This document shows positions 49,193 through 57,969 of a DNA stretch of 64,000 nt, piece by piece. The notes beneath the pieces are model-generated. The model searched no databases and had not been told where the DNA came from. It was given only the letters and a program-made list of their open reading frames with translations. A program made the position numbers and the translations under genes. Source of the stretch: CAJCJE01 sp036494465 (GTDB lineage Bacteria > Actinomycetota > Actinomycetes > Mycobacteriales > Pseudonocardiaceae); NCBI GenBank assembly GCA_036494465.1, contig DASXOJ010000271.1, positions 1 to 64,000 on the forward strand, read 5' to 3'. Each line of letters opens with the position of its first letter. Position 1 is the stretch's first letter.

Positions 49193-50770
49193 ATGTCCCA
49201 GGTCACCGTGCACGGCAACCAGGTGGAACGCGGCGAGGAAATCCTCACGCCCGCCGCCGTGGAGTTCCTCGGCGACCTGCACCGCCGCTTCGCCGCTCGA
49301 CGCAACGAGCTGCTCGCCGCGCGCGTGACGCGCCGCCAGCGCATCGCCGAGACCGGCAGGCTTGACTTCCTGCCGGAGACCCGCGAGGTCCGCGAAGCCG
49401 ACTGGCAGGTCGCGCAAGCACCCGCCGACCTGCGTGATCGTCGCGTCGAGATCACCGGGCCGACCGAGCGCAAGATGGCGATCAACGCGCTCAACTCCGG
49501 CGCCAACGTCTGGCTCGCCGACCTGGAGGACGCCAACACGCCGCACTGGCACAACGTCGTCTCCGGCCAGGTCAACCTGTTCGACGCGGTGCGCGGCCAG
49601 CTCTCCTTCACCTCGCCGGAAGGCAAGCACTACGCGGTCCGCGCGGACGCGAAGCCCGCGGTGCTGCTGCCGCGTCCGCGCGGCTGGCACCTCAACGAAC
49701 GGCACCTCCAGGTCGACGGCGAACCGATGGTCGGCGCCCTGGTCGACGTCGGGCTCTACGCGTTCCACAACGCAGGCGAACTGCTCGCGCGCGGCAGCGG
49801 CCCCTACTTCTACCTGCCCAAAATGGAGAGCCATCTGGAAGCGCGGCTCTGGAACGACGTCTTCACCGTCACGCAGCAGGCTCTGGACATACCAGTAGGC
49901 ACAATTCGTGCCACTGTTCTGATCGAGACGATTCCGGCCGCGTTCGAGATGCAGGAGATCCTCTACGAACTCCGCGAGCACATCTCCGGCCTGAACGCCG
50001 GCCGCTGGGACTACCTGTTCAGCGTGATCAAGAAGTTCCGTGACGCGGGCGAGAAATTCATCCTGCCGGACCGCAACACGGTCGGCATGACCGCGCCGTT
50101 CATGCGCGCCTACACCGAACTGCTGGTCAGCACCTGTCACCAGCGCGGCGCGTTCGCCATGGGCGGCATGGCCGCGTTCATCCCGAACCGGCGCGACCCC
50201 GAGGTCACCGAGCAGGCGCTGGCCAAGGTGCGCGCGGACAAGCAGCGCGAAGCGGGCGACGGCTTCGACGGATCCTGGGTCGCCCACCCGGACCTGGTCC
50301 CGGTCTGCCGCGAGGTCTTCGACAACGTCCTCGGCGAGGACCCCAACCAGCTGGCCAAACTCCGCACCGACGTGCACGTCACCGCCGACCAGCTGCTGGA
50401 CATCGCCAGCACGCCCGGCGACGCGACCGAAGCGGGCGTACGGAGCGCCGTCGATGTCGGCGTCCGCTACCTGGTGTCCTGGCTGAACGGCAACGGCGCG
50501 GCTGCCATCCACAACCTGATGGAGGACGCCGCGACCGCGGAGATCAGCCGCTCGCAGCTGTGGCAGTGGGTGCACAACGGCGTCACCCTCACCAACGGCG
50601 ACCAGGTCACCGCCGACCTGGTCCGCGCCACCCTCGCCGACATCAGGGCGACGCTGGCAGCGGAGCACGCGAACCGGCTCGACGAAGCCTGCGAGCTGTT
50701 CGAATCGGTCGCGCTGGGCGAGGACTTCGTCGATTTCCTCACCCTGCCCGCCTACGAACTGATCGACTGA
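49193..50770 (+). CDS. aceB: Malate synthase A
   Basis: 525 residues, ATG at 49193. It condenses glyoxylate with acetyl-CoA to malate. Signature regions: EITGPTERKMAINALNSGAN, VWLADLEDANTPHWHNVV, AVLLPRPRGWHLNERH (catalytic Arg region), TVLIETIPAAFEMQEILYEL, GLNAGRWDYLFSVIKKF, the CoA-linked Cys/His region in VSTCHQRGAFAMGGMAAFIP, and GSWVAHPDLVPV. Length and order are those of the A-type enzyme. Adjacent to the IclR gene and the ureide genes, it disposes of glyoxylate from allantoin. Confidence 0.97.
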   Translation: MSQVTVHGNQVERGEEILTPAAVEFLGDLHRRFAARRNELLAARVTRRQRIAETGRLDFLPETREVREADWQVAQAPADLRDRRVEITGPTERKMAINALNSGANVWLADLEDANTPHWHNVVSGQVNLFDAVRGQLSFTSPEGKHYAVRADAKPAVLLPRPRGWHLNERHLQVDGEPMVGALVDVGLYAFHNAGELLARGSGPYFYLPKMESHLEARLWNDVFTVTQQALDIPVGTIRATVLIETIPAAFEMQEILYELREHISGLNAGRWDYLFSVIKKFRDAGEKFILPDRNTVGMTAPFMRAYTELLVSTCHQRGAFAMGGMAAFIPNRRDPEVTEQALAKVRADKQREAGDGFDGSWVAHPDLVPVCREVFDNVLGEDPNQLAKLRTDVHVTADQLLDIASTPGDATEAGVRSAVDVGVRYLVSWLNGNGAAAIHNLMEDAATAEISRSQLWQWVHNGVTLTNGDQVTADLVRATLADIRATLAAEHANRLDEACELFESVALGEDFVDFLTLPAYELID

Positions 50771-50771
50771 C

Positions 50772-51911
50772 GTGCTCACTCCCGGCGAGATCGATGGCTT
50801 CGTCACCCGACTGTCCGCAGTGGACGAAGAACGAGCGCGTCGTTATCCGGGCGATCGGCTGACCAACCAGCCCGTGCACACCTGCTACGTGCCCGCGCAC
50901 CAGGTCCGCCAGGACGTCGTCGAGCACTGGGGCGCCACCGCACTGGCGACGTTGCGCGCCAACCCGCTCGACATCGGTGGCGCGATCCAGGAGCGGGTGG
51001 AACGCAAGCTCGCCACCCAGCCCGTCGAAGACCTGCGTATCGATTTCGAGGACGGCTACGGCACCCGCGACGACGACACCGAGGACGCCGACGCGATCCG
51101 CGCCGCCCGCGCCCTCCCCGACACGCCGTACGTCGGCCTGCGCGTCAAATCGTTCGACACGGCAGCCCTGCGCCGCCGCTGCATCCGTACCCTCGACCTG
51201 TTCCTGAACACGCTCGGCCGCATCCCGCCCGGCCTGCTGATCACCTTCCCCAAGGTCACCGACGTGCGCCAGGTCGAGGTCTTCGTCAGCCTCCTCGAAC
51301 GCCTCGAGGATCGACCCGGCACGCTGGCCTTCGAGATCCAGGTGGAAACCCCGCAGACCATTGTGGACAGCAACGGCCTGCTCGCCTTGCCCGGTTTCAT
51401 CGCGGCGGGTCAGGGGCGGGTGCGCGGCCTGCACTTCGGCACGTACGACTACACGGCCGGGCTCGGTCTGCCCAGCGCCAGCCAGCACCTCGCGCACGAC
51501 GCCTGCGACTTCGCCCGGCACATCATGCAGGTCAGCGCGGCCGGTACCGGGGTGTGGTGCTCGGACGGCTCGACCAACGTCCTCCCGGTCGGCGACGCCA
51601 TCCGGCACGGCTGGCAGACGCACGCGACGCTGGTCCGCCGCTCCCTCGACCACGGCTTCTACCAGGGCTGGGACCTGCATCCCAACCAGCTCGTCACCCG
51701 CTACGCGACCGTCTACGACTTCTACCGCACCGGCCTGCCCGCCGTGAGCGCCCGCCTGACCGACTACCTGGGGCACCGCTCCGGCAGCGTCGCCGACGAA
51801 CCCGCGACCGCGCGGATGCTCGCCGCGTTCCTGCTCCGCGCGCTGCGCTGCGGCGCGGTCGACGCGGACGAACTACCGGTCGGCCAGGACCGGCTCGGGG
51901 CGCTGCTCTGA
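50772..51911 (+). CDS. HpcH/HpaI-CitE-like aldolase/lyase superfamily protein (DUF6986 type)
   Basis: 379 residues, GTG at 50772, one base after the malate synthase stop, so the two are co-translated. The CitE/HpcH barrel is suggested by LRIDFEDGYGTRDDD (the acidic metal/CoA-site loop), VGLRVKSF, LLITFPKVTDVRQVEVF, LAFEIQVETPQTIVD with a metal Glu, LHFGTYDYTAGLGL and GWDLHPNQLVTRYATVYDFYR. It probably cleaves or forms a malyl- or citramalyl-like compound. The link to malate synthase suggests a C2/C4 acid role. The reaction is not established from this sequence. Confidence 0.85.
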   Translation: MLTPGEIDGFVTRLSAVDEERARRYPGDRLTNQPVHTCYVPAHQVRQDVVEHWGATALATLRANPLDIGGAIQERVERKLATQPVEDLRIDFEDGYGTRDDDTEDADAIRAARALPDTPYVGLRVKSFDTAALRRRCIRTLDLFLNTLGRIPPGLLITFPKVTDVRQVEVFVSLLERLEDRPGTLAFEIQVETPQTIVDSNGLLALPGFIAAGQGRVRGLHFGTYDYTAGLGLPSASQHLAHDACDFARHIMQVSAAGTGVWCSDGSTNVLPVGDAIRHGWQTHATLVRRSLDHGFYQGWDLHPNQLVTRYATVYDFYRTGLPAVSARLTDYLGHRSGSVADEPATARMLAAFLLRALRCGAVDADELPVGQDRLGALL

Positions 51912-52799
51912 GGGCGTCGAACCCAGCGACACGCGGCGCAGCAAACCCAGGTACACCAACGCGGTCAGGCCGCTGAGCCCGGAGGCCACCGACTGCGCGA
52001 CCAGGTACGCCATCCAGTCGTAGTCGCTGGTGCCCACCTGGTTCTGCGGCAGACCGGCGAACCCCAGGAACAGACCGAGCACCAACGTGCCGACCGCCGC
52101 GATCGCGACCGGCAGCACGACGAAGATCAACCGGGGGCTGAACCGCCGTCGCGGCACCCGCGTCACCCCGGACCGGTGCGCGATGAACGCCATGGCCAGG
52201 CAGCCGACCAGCAACGCGACCATGTCGCCGCCGATGGTGTCGCTGAGGCGGTGCCACTGCGCGGTCACCGTCTCCTCGCCGATGCCGACCGCGTAGAACA
52301 CGCTGACGAACAACGCGAACCCGCGCCACCGGTAGGGCACCACGATCAACAGTCCGAAAAGGACGGACATGGCGATCGTGGTGTGCCCACTGGGAAAACT
52401 GTTGTGCGCGATGCGCGGATCGTGCGCGATCAGCTCGGGCCGGGGGAGCAGGTAGCGCTTGAGCACCTCGGTGACGCCCAGCGCGACCGCGACCACGCCC
52501 ACCCCGGCGATCGCCAGGTCGATCCGGCGCCGCAGCAGCCCGATGACGAACACGATCGCCACGGCGACGGCCAATGAGTAGACACTGATCCGGGCCAGAC
52601 TGGCCAGCGCGTCGGCGCGGTCGGCGGGGTCGGCCTGCTCGGCCCCGGCCAGCGCCGCGTTCTCGAATCTCTGGCCGCCCGGGGTAAGCACGAAGCCCAC
52701 GTAGGCGGCGACCAGCGTGAGCACGGCGACGATCGCGGTGATCAGCATTCGCCGGGTCAGGATGCCTTGGGCGAGAACGCGGGTGTCCTGGTCAAGCAC
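51873..52799 (-). CDS. PAP2-superfamily membrane phosphatase
   Basis: 308 residues, GTG at 52799. About six transmembrane helices with the phosphatase triad: KRYLLPRP (KxxxxxxRP), FPSGHTT (PSGH), and AQWHRLSDTIGG, where the usual SRxxxxxHxxxD has lost its first Ser-Arg pair but keeps His and Asp. Family members dephosphorylate lipid phosphates on the outer face of the membrane. The 3' end overlaps the convergent CitE-like gene by 39 bases. It follows the urate permease by 9 bases, so it is probably transcribed with the urate operon without an obvious functional link. Confidence 0.9.
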   Translation of the reverse strand: MLDQDTRVLAQGILTRRMLITAIVAVLTLVAAYVGFVLTPGGQRFENAALAGAEQADPADRADALASLARISVYSLAVAVAIVFVIGLLRRRIDLAIAGVGVVAVALGVTEVLKRYLLPRPELIAHDPRIAHNSFPSGHTTIAMSVLFGLLIVVPYRWRGFALFVSVFYAVGIGEETVTAQWHRLSDTIGGDMVALLVGCLAMAFIAHRSGVTRVPRRRFSPRLIFVVLPVAIAAVGTLVLGLFLGFAGLPQNQVGTSDYDWMAYLVAQSVASGLSGLTALVYLGLLRRVSLGSTPSEQRPEPVLADR

Positions 52800-52808
52800 G
52801 CGGCGATG

Positions 52809-54167
52809 CTAACCGAGGTCGGGCTTGTCCGCCGGTCGGCGCCCTCCGGTGTGGTTGAACAACAGGTTGAGCCCGAACGCGACGATCACCGCACTGGTGA
52901 TCGCGCTGCCCGCGATGATCTGCACCCAGGTCGGCAGGTGCTGGTAGATGCTCGGCGCGACCACCGGCAGCATGCCGATGCCGACCGAGATCGCCACGAT
53001 CAGCAGGTTGTTGTTGCCGCTGAACTCGACCTTGCGCAACGTGTTGATGCCGATCGTGGTCACCATCGCGAACATCACCAGCCCGGCCGCGCCGATCACC
53101 GGTGACGGCAGCGACGCCACCACCGCGCCCAGTTTCGGGATCAGGCCGAGCACCACCAGCACGCCGCCGGTCACCGCGGTCACGTACCTGCTGCGCACCC
53201 GGGTCATCTGCACCAGGCCGACGTTCTGACCGAACAGCGTGTCCATGAAGCTGTTCATCAGGCCACCGAGCACGCTGGACACACCCTCGGTCGCGAGGCC
53301 GCGCGCAAAGTCCATTGTGGACAGCTGCTTGCCGGTCATCTCGGACACCGCGATCATGCTCGCGGTCGACTCGGTGAACGTCACCAGCATCACCACACAC
53401 ATCGAAATGACCGCCGCGATCGGGAACTGCGGTGCGCCGAAGTGCAGGGGAGCGGTGATGCCGAAGACGTGCGCGCCGCCGACCGAGGAGAAGTCGGTGA
53501 GCCCCATCGGAATCGCGACCAGGGTCCCCACGATCAGTCCGAGCAGGACCGCGATCTGGGCGAGAAAGCCCCGGTTGAACCGGTTGACCACCACGATGAG
53601 CGCGACGATGCCCAGCGCCAGCGCGAGATGACTGGGCGTCGCGTAGTCCTTCGCGCCCGGATCCTGCCCCGCGATCAACCCGGCCGCGACGCCGATCAGC
53701 GACAACCCGATGACCACGATGACAACGCCGCTGACCAGCGGTGGAAAGAACCGGATCGCCCGCGCGAACGGGACCGCCACCAGCAGGCCGAACACGCCCG
53801 CCGCGATCATCGACCCGTAGACGGCGGGCAGCCCGTACTGCTTGGCGATCAGGATCATCGGCGTCAGCGCGGTGAACGTCGCCCCGGCCACCACCGGCAG
53901 CCGGACACCGAGCAGTTTGCCGATACCGAGCGACTGGATCAGCGTGATCACACCGGCGACCAGCAGATCCGCGTCGATCAGCAGACCGACGGTCGACGTG
54001 CTCAGCCCCGCCGCCGCGCCGAACACCAGCGGCACGGTCACGCACCCGGTGTACATGGCCAGCACGTGCTGCACGCCGAGCAGCAGCAGTCGCCCCGGCG
54101 GCACCCGCTCGTCGACCGAACCCGTGCCGGCCGCGCCCCCACTGGCGGGCGCTGTCGTCCTGGTCAT
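52809..54167 (-). CDS. NCS2/NAT-family urate or xanthine permease
   Basis: 452 residues, ATG at 54167. A nucleobase-ascorbate transporter with about 12-14 hydrophobic spans. The QH motif (LLGVQHVLAMYTG, helix 1) and the NAT signature QNVGLVQMTRVRSR in the eighth-span region are present, and VTFTESTASMIAVSEMTGK contains the substrate Glu. The Gln/Thr pattern of the signature is typical of urate and xanthine carriers. With uricase directly upstream on the same strand, urate uptake by proton symport is the likely function. Confidence 0.94.
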   Translation of the reverse strand: MTRTTAPASGGAAGTGSVDERVPPGRLLLLGVQHVLAMYTGCVTVPLVFGAAAGLSTSTVGLLIDADLLVAGVITLIQSLGIGKLLGVRLPVVAGATFTALTPMILIAKQYGLPAVYGSMIAAGVFGLLVAVPFARAIRFFPPLVSGVVIVVIGLSLIGVAAGLIAGQDPGAKDYATPSHLALALGIVALIVVVNRFNRGFLAQIAVLLGLIVGTLVAIPMGLTDFSSVGGAHVFGITAPLHFGAPQFPIAAVISMCVVMLVTFTESTASMIAVSEMTGKQLSTMDFARGLATEGVSSVLGGLMNSFMDTLFGQNVGLVQMTRVRSRYVTAVTGGVLVVLGLIPKLGAVVASLPSPVIGAAGLVMFAMVTTIGINTLRKVEFSGNNNLLIVAISVGIGMLPVVAPSIYQHLPTWVQIIAGSAITSAVIVAFGLNLLFNHTGGRRPADKPDLG

Positions 54168-54265
54168 CGGCTACTCCCCGGCTTCGTCCGTCCCGACCGG
54201 AACGGTACGACATGGTGATTGCCGCGATGTTTCCATCGCGGCCGTCACCGCGCCGTCACCTCCAC

Positions 54266-55156
54266 TCAGAACGCGGACAGGGTGTGCCAGGCCAGGCCCT
54301 CCTCCGGCGCGTCGTCGCGGAGCACGGTGCCCTCGATCAGACCGTACGGCCGGTCCGCCGCGAAGAAGACCTCGTTCTCGTTCGCCAGTTCGAACGCCGA
54401 GAGGTCGACGGTGAAGTGGTGCTTGTTCGGCAGCGACAGCCGCACCTCGGCGATGTCCGGATGCGTTTCCAGCACCGCCTCGCCCATCGCGTAGAGGGTC
54501 TGTTGCAGGGCAAGACTGTGCTTGTTCGCGAACGCCGCGAGCAGCGTGGCGCGCACCGAATCGAAGCTCTTGGCCCAGTCCACGTCCAGGTGCGCGAAGC
54601 GCCAGCGCGCGGTCACCGCGGTCGCCAGAACGCGGTCGGTCGTTTCCGGCAGCGTCGTGTAGCGATCCTTCGGGTAGCCGTGGAACTCCGAACCGGTCGA
54701 CTTGAGCACGATCAGATCGCGCAGCCCGGACACCACCCACGCCTGGTCGTCCTGCACAGTCACCGCGGTCGTGCGCTTCTCGTCCGAGGTACGGAAGAAC
54801 GAGTGCGGGTGCGGCTGGCCGTCGACCGGGATCCGGGTCCACCCGTAGGAGTCGACGAGCACGCGCGCCCCGGTGATGTAGTCGAACGAGCCGACGAAGT
54901 GCCTGCCCAGCCGCAGCGCGAAGTCCTCGATCTCGCCGACCGGCGCCTGTTTGGCGAAGGCGAACACCGTGTTCTTCTGGGTATCGGTCGGGACGACGTG
55001 GCTGTTGTCGCCGACCAGGTGCGACGCGGCGAGGTCGCCGCGCAGCGCGATGCTCACGTTGAGGTCGGTCAGGTGGTGGGTGTCGCCGTCCCTGCGGACG
55101 GTGACGAGTCGGGTTTCCGCCTTGCCGTACTGGTTGGCGCCGAGCGTGATGGCCAT
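54266..55156 (-). CDS. pucL: Urate oxidase (uricase)
   Basis: 296 residues, ATG at 55156, six bases after the HIUase stop. A cofactor-free T-fold enzyme that oxidises urate to 5-hydroxyisourate. Seen are GANQYGKAETRLVTVRR with the catalytic Lys, the active-site Thr in PTDTQKNTVFAFAK, HPHSFFRTSDEKRTT, LKSTGSEFHGYPKDRYTTLPE with Phe/Glu substrate contacts, and the C-terminal signature LSLPNKHHFTVDL. Length is typical for bacterial uricase. Peroxide is a by-product. Confidence 0.97.
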   Translation of the reverse strand: MAITLGANQYGKAETRLVTVRRDGDTHHLTDLNVSIALRGDLAASHLVGDNSHVVPTDTQKNTVFAFAKQAPVGEIEDFALRLGRHFVGSFDYITGARVLVDSYGWTRIPVDGQPHPHSFFRTSDEKRTTAVTVQDDQAWVVSGLRDLIVLKSTGSEFHGYPKDRYTTLPETTDRVLATAVTARWRFAHLDVDWAKSFDSVRATLLAAFANKHSLALQQTLYAMGEAVLETHPDIAEVRLSLPNKHHFTVDLSAFELANENEVFFAADRPYGLIEGTVLRDDAPEEGLAWHTLSAF

Positions 55157-55162
55157 CGGAGA

Positions 55163-55501
55163 TCAGCTTCCTCGATAGGTCGACACGGAGAAGGGGGACA
55201 ACAGAATCGGGACGTGGTAATGACTTTCCGGTTCGGTGACCGAAAAAGTGATGGTGACTTCGGGAAAGAAGGTCGCTCGCCCGTCAGTGGCGAAATAGCC
55301 GCCGGTGTCGAAGGTGAACCGGTAGGTGCCCGACGGGACGTGCGCCGGTCCGATCTCGCGGATCCGGCCATCGGCGTCGGTGCTGCCCTCGCCCAGCACC
55401 GTCCAGCCGTCGGAGCCGGCCTGTTCGAGCCGGACGGAGACCCCGGCTGCCGGCCGGCCGAGCGCGGTGTCCAGGACGTGGGTGGTGATCGCGCTGGTCA
55501 C
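55163..55501 (-). CDS. uraH: 5-hydroxyisourate hydrolase (transthyretin-like)
   Basis: 112 residues, GTG at 55501 with GGAGGAAAT in front. It hydrolyses 5-hydroxyisourate to OHCU. The N-terminal ITTHVLDTALGRPAAGV carries the catalytic His, the middle strand has FPEVTITF, and the C-terminus ends in HYHVPILLSPFSVSTYRGS with the YRGS tetrapeptide specific to hydrolases rather than transthyretin. It lies between uraD (37-base gap) and uricase, the normal pathway order. Confidence 0.97.
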   Translation of the reverse strand: MTSAITTHVLDTALGRPAAGVSVRLEQAGSDGWTVLGEGSTDADGRIREIGPAHVPSGTYRFTFDTGGYFATDGRATFFPEVTITFSVTEPESHYHVPILLSPFSVSTYRGS

Positions 55502-55538
55502 ATTTCCTCCCAGACCGCTGGTTGTTGTCGCGACTACA

Positions 55539-56057
55539 TTATTCGTTCGCGACGACGCGCCGCAGCCGCAGCGCCGCGATCTTGCCGAGTTCGACGCGAA
55601 CCACGCCGAGTTCGGTGACCGGATCGTTGGCCAGTCGCGCGGTGAGATCGGCGAACATGTCCGCACTGCCGCGGCCGGTCGCGCACACCAGGTAGATGTG
55701 CCCGAACCGCTGTTCGTAGGCCACGTTCCCGGCCCGCAACCGTTCGGCGTCGCGATCATCCACACCGGACTGCTCAGACCGGGACCAGGCGGAGTTCGTC
55801 CGCTGGCCGATCTTGGGGTGGTCGGCGAGCGCCAGCTGCACCTCGTCGTCGGTCAGGCCGGTGGTCAGTTCGCTGGCCGCGTCGAGCAGTTCGGCGAACT
55901 CGGCATACGGTCGGCGCTCGACCAGGGCGTTCGCCCAGCGCGGCACGGCGACGCAGCGCAGCAGCAGCGGTCGCAGTTCGTCGGCCGGTAGTCCGTTGAA
56001 CCGCCGCATGTCCAGCGAGTTCGTTGCCGCGGAGTCGTCGAGCACCGGCATACGCAC
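55539..56057 (-). CDS. uraD: OHCU decarboxylase
   Basis: 172 residues from GTG at 56057 (AAAAGG upstream), or 170 from ATG at 56051. It decarboxylates 2-oxo-4-hydroxy-4-carboxy-5-ureidoimidazoline to S-allantoin. The fold is all-helical. CVAVPRWANALVERRPY holds the start of the active site, and ALADHPKIGQR is the diagnostic HPxIG motif with catalytic His. FGHIYLVCATGRGSADMFADL has the substrate-contacting residues. It heads the urate operon. The GCGGAA-N6-TTCCGC operator begins 18 bases upstream of its start. Confidence 0.96.
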   Translation of the reverse strand: MRMPVLDDSAATNSLDMRRFNGLPADELRPLLLRCVAVPRWANALVERRPYAEFAELLDAASELTTGLTDDEVQLALADHPKIGQRTNSAWSRSEQSGVDDRDAERLRAGNVAYEQRFGHIYLVCATGRGSADMFADLTARLANDPVTELGVVRVELGKIAALRLRRVVANE

Positions 56058-56074
56058 CTGACCTTTTCTACATC

Positions 56075-56092
56075 GCGGAAGTTTCCTTCCGC
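56075..56092 (-). promoter_or_regulatory. Candidate IclR operator at the urate operon, GCGGAA-N6-TTCCGC
   Basis: GCGGAA (56075-56080) and TTCCGC (56087-56092) are perfect 6-bp arms around GTTTCC. The palindrome lies 18 bases before the uraD start, where it could block initiation. It shares GGAA-N6-TTCC with the sites at 49140 and 56185. Confidence 0.65.
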
Positions 56093-56145
56093 TGGCCGAC
56101 CGTACGAGCGGCTCAGTCACCGTGTCAACACCGGATTTCGGCGCA

Positions 56146-56174
56146 TTGACCCTCTCGATCGCACCAGCTACTCT
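56146..56174 (+). promoter_or_regulatory. Predicted promoter of hyi-glxR-gcl
   Basis: TTGACC at 56146-56151 and TACTCT at 56169-56174 are separated by 17 bases, a good vegetative-type promoter. The expected transcription start (near 56181) lies just before the operator at 56185, and the hyi start codon is 65 bases beyond the -10. Confidence 0.65.
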
Positions 56175-56184
56175 ATCGACATAC

Positions 56185-56198
56185 GGAAAAATACTTCC
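56185..56198 (+). promoter_or_regulatory. Candidate IclR operator at hyi-glxR-gcl, GGAA-N6-TTCC
   Basis: GGAAAAATACTTCC at 56185-56198 sits about 10 bases downstream of the predicted -10 element, a classical repression position. The bases after it (CACGATA) repeat those after the operator at 49140. Binding by the IclR protein of 48373-49155 is inferred. Confidence 0.65.
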
Positions 56199-56238
56199 AC
56201 GATACGAAATTTGATCGAGATCAGGACGAGGAGCGATC

Positions 56239-57063
56239 GTGCGTGGCCACAACCTCCGCTACGCGGTGAACCTGTCCATCCTGTTCACCGAGCTGGACCT
56301 GCTCGACCGCCCGGCCGCCGCCAAAGCGGCAGGCTTCGACGCGGTCGAGTTCTGGTGGCCGTTCAGCACGGCAACGCCCCGCGCCACCGAGGTGAACGCC
56401 TTCGTCGCCGCGATCACCGACGCCGACGTGCGACTCGTGGGGCTCAACTTCTTCGCCGGTGACCTCGCGGCGGGGGAGCGCGGCGTCGTGTCGCTGCCGC
56501 GCCGGGTCGACGAGTTCAAGGCAGGCGTCGACCTCGCCGTCGAGATCGGGCGAGTGCTGCACTGCCCCGCGTTCAACGCCCTGTACGGCAACCGCATCGA
56601 CGCGGCATCCGCCTCCGAACAGGACGCCGTCGCGCTCGGCGCACTGCGCTACGCCGCCAAGGCCGTCGCGGACATCGGCGCGACCGTCCTGCTCGAACCG
56701 GTCAGCGGCATCCCCAGCTATCCGCTGCGCACCGCGGCCGACGTCATCACCGTGCTGGACAACGTCGGCGCGCCCAACATCGGCCTGCTCGCCGACCTCT
56801 ACCACCTCGCCGTCAACGGGGACGACGTCGCCGAGGCCATCACCAAGCACACCGACCGGATCGCGCACGTGCAGATCGCGGACGCGCCCGGTCGCGGTGA
56901 ACCCGGCAGCGGCGACCTACCCCTCGACGACTGGCTCGAGGCACTCGCCGCCAACGGTTACGACGGCTACGTCGCCGCCGAGTACAAGCCGACGGTGCGC
57001 AGCACGGACAGCTTCGGATGGGTTGGTTCGACGCGGATGTCAGCCAACACGGTGGAGGAGTAG
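56239..57063 (+). CDS. hyi: Hydroxypyruvate isomerase-type TIM barrel (Hyi)
   Basis: 274 residues, GTG at 56239 with GAGGAG six bases upstream. It interconverts hydroxypyruvate and tartronate semialdehyde. Hyi features: LRYAVNLSILFTELDLLDRP, AAGFDAVEFWWPF, LVGLNFFAGDLAAGERG, TVLLEPVSG (metal Glu), NIGLLADLYHLAVNGDD (Asp/His), and HVQIADAPGRGEPGSGDLP, whose PGRxEPGTGE-like stretch is characteristic. It is first in the gcl operon and fits glyoxylate disposal. Confidence 0.95.
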   Translation: MRGHNLRYAVNLSILFTELDLLDRPAAAKAAGFDAVEFWWPFSTATPRATEVNAFVAAITDADVRLVGLNFFAGDLAAGERGVVSLPRRVDEFKAGVDLAVEIGRVLHCPAFNALYGNRIDAASASEQDAVALGALRYAAKAVADIGATVLLEPVSGIPSYPLRTAADVITVLDNVGAPNIGLLADLYHLAVNGDDVAEAITKHTDRIAHVQIADAPGRGEPGSGDLPLDDWLEALAANGYDGYVAAEYKPTVRSTDSFGWVGSTRMSANTVEE

Positions 57064-57066
57064 GAC

Positions 57067-57942
57067 ATGACAACCATCGGATTCATCGGACTCGGCATCA
57101 TGGGCGGCCCCATGGCCGAACACCTGATCGCAGCGGGCAACCAGGTCGCCGGGTTCTCGCTGGGCAGCGAATGGGGCCCCCGGCTCAGCGCGGCGGGCGG
57201 GCGCGTCGCGGTCGACATCGCCGACGCGGTGGCCGACGTCGACGTCGTGATCACCATGCTGCCCAACCACCCCGAGGTCGAACACGTGGTGCTCGGCGAC
57301 AAGGGCGTGCTCGCCTCGGCCCGCCCCGGCACGTTGCTGATCGACATGAGCACCATCCGCCCGGAAAGCTCCACCGCGATCGCGACGGCCGCCGCCGAAC
57401 GCGACATCCGCGTGCTGGACGCCCCGGTATCCGGCGGGGAAGCGGGCGCCAAACAAGGCACACTGTCCATCATGGTCGGTGGCAGCGCCGAGGATTTCGC
57501 TGCCGCGCAACCGATCCTCGACGCGGTCGGCAAGACCATCGTGCACGTCGGCCCGCACGGCGCTGGCCAGACCGTCAAAGCGGCCAACCAACTCGTCGTC
57601 GCAGGCACCTTCGCACTGGTCAGCGAGGCGATCGTGCTGCTCGAAGCGTCCGGAGTGGACGCCAAAGCCGGTCTCGACGTGCTCGCCGGCGGCCTCGCCG
57701 CCAGCCGCATCCTCGACCTCAAACGCGAATCGATGCTCGCTCGCCAGTTCACCCCCGGCTTCCGCATCGACCTGCACCACAAGGACATGGGCATCGCGAC
57801 CGCAGCCGCACGGTCAGCCGATGTCGCGCTGCCGGTCACCGGGCTGATCGCCCAGCTGATGGCGGCCGCGCGGTCGATGGGCTTCGGCTCGCTCGACCAC
57901 TCCGCACTGCTCAAAGTCATCGAAGCGCTCTCCGGTCGATAG
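57067..57942 (+). CDS. glxR: 2-hydroxy-3-oxopropionate (tartronate semialdehyde) reductase
   Basis: 291 residues, ATG at 57067, three bases after the hyi stop. It reduces tartronate semialdehyde to D-glycerate. It is of the beta-hydroxyacid dehydrogenase family: the N-terminal signature IGFIGLGIMGGPMAEHLI with GxGxxG, LLIDMSTIRPE, the substrate motif LDAPVSGGEAGAKQGTLSIMVGG, the catalytic Lys in GQTVKAANQL, and LHHKDMGIA near the C-terminus. Length and motifs are standard. Confidence 0.96.
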   Translation: MTTIGFIGLGIMGGPMAEHLIAAGNQVAGFSLGSEWGPRLSAAGGRVAVDIADAVADVDVVITMLPNHPEVEHVVLGDKGVLASARPGTLLIDMSTIRPESSTAIATAAAERDIRVLDAPVSGGEAGAKQGTLSIMVGGSAEDFAAAQPILDAVGKTIVHVGPHGAGQTVKAANQLVVAGTFALVSEAIVLLEASGVDAKAGLDVLAGGLAASRILDLKRESMLARQFTPGFRIDLHHKDMGIATAAARSADVALPVTGLIAQLMAAARSMGFGSLDHSALLKVIEALSGR

Positions 57943-57969
57943 CGCTCGTCTGTAAGGAAGGCGTCTGCC

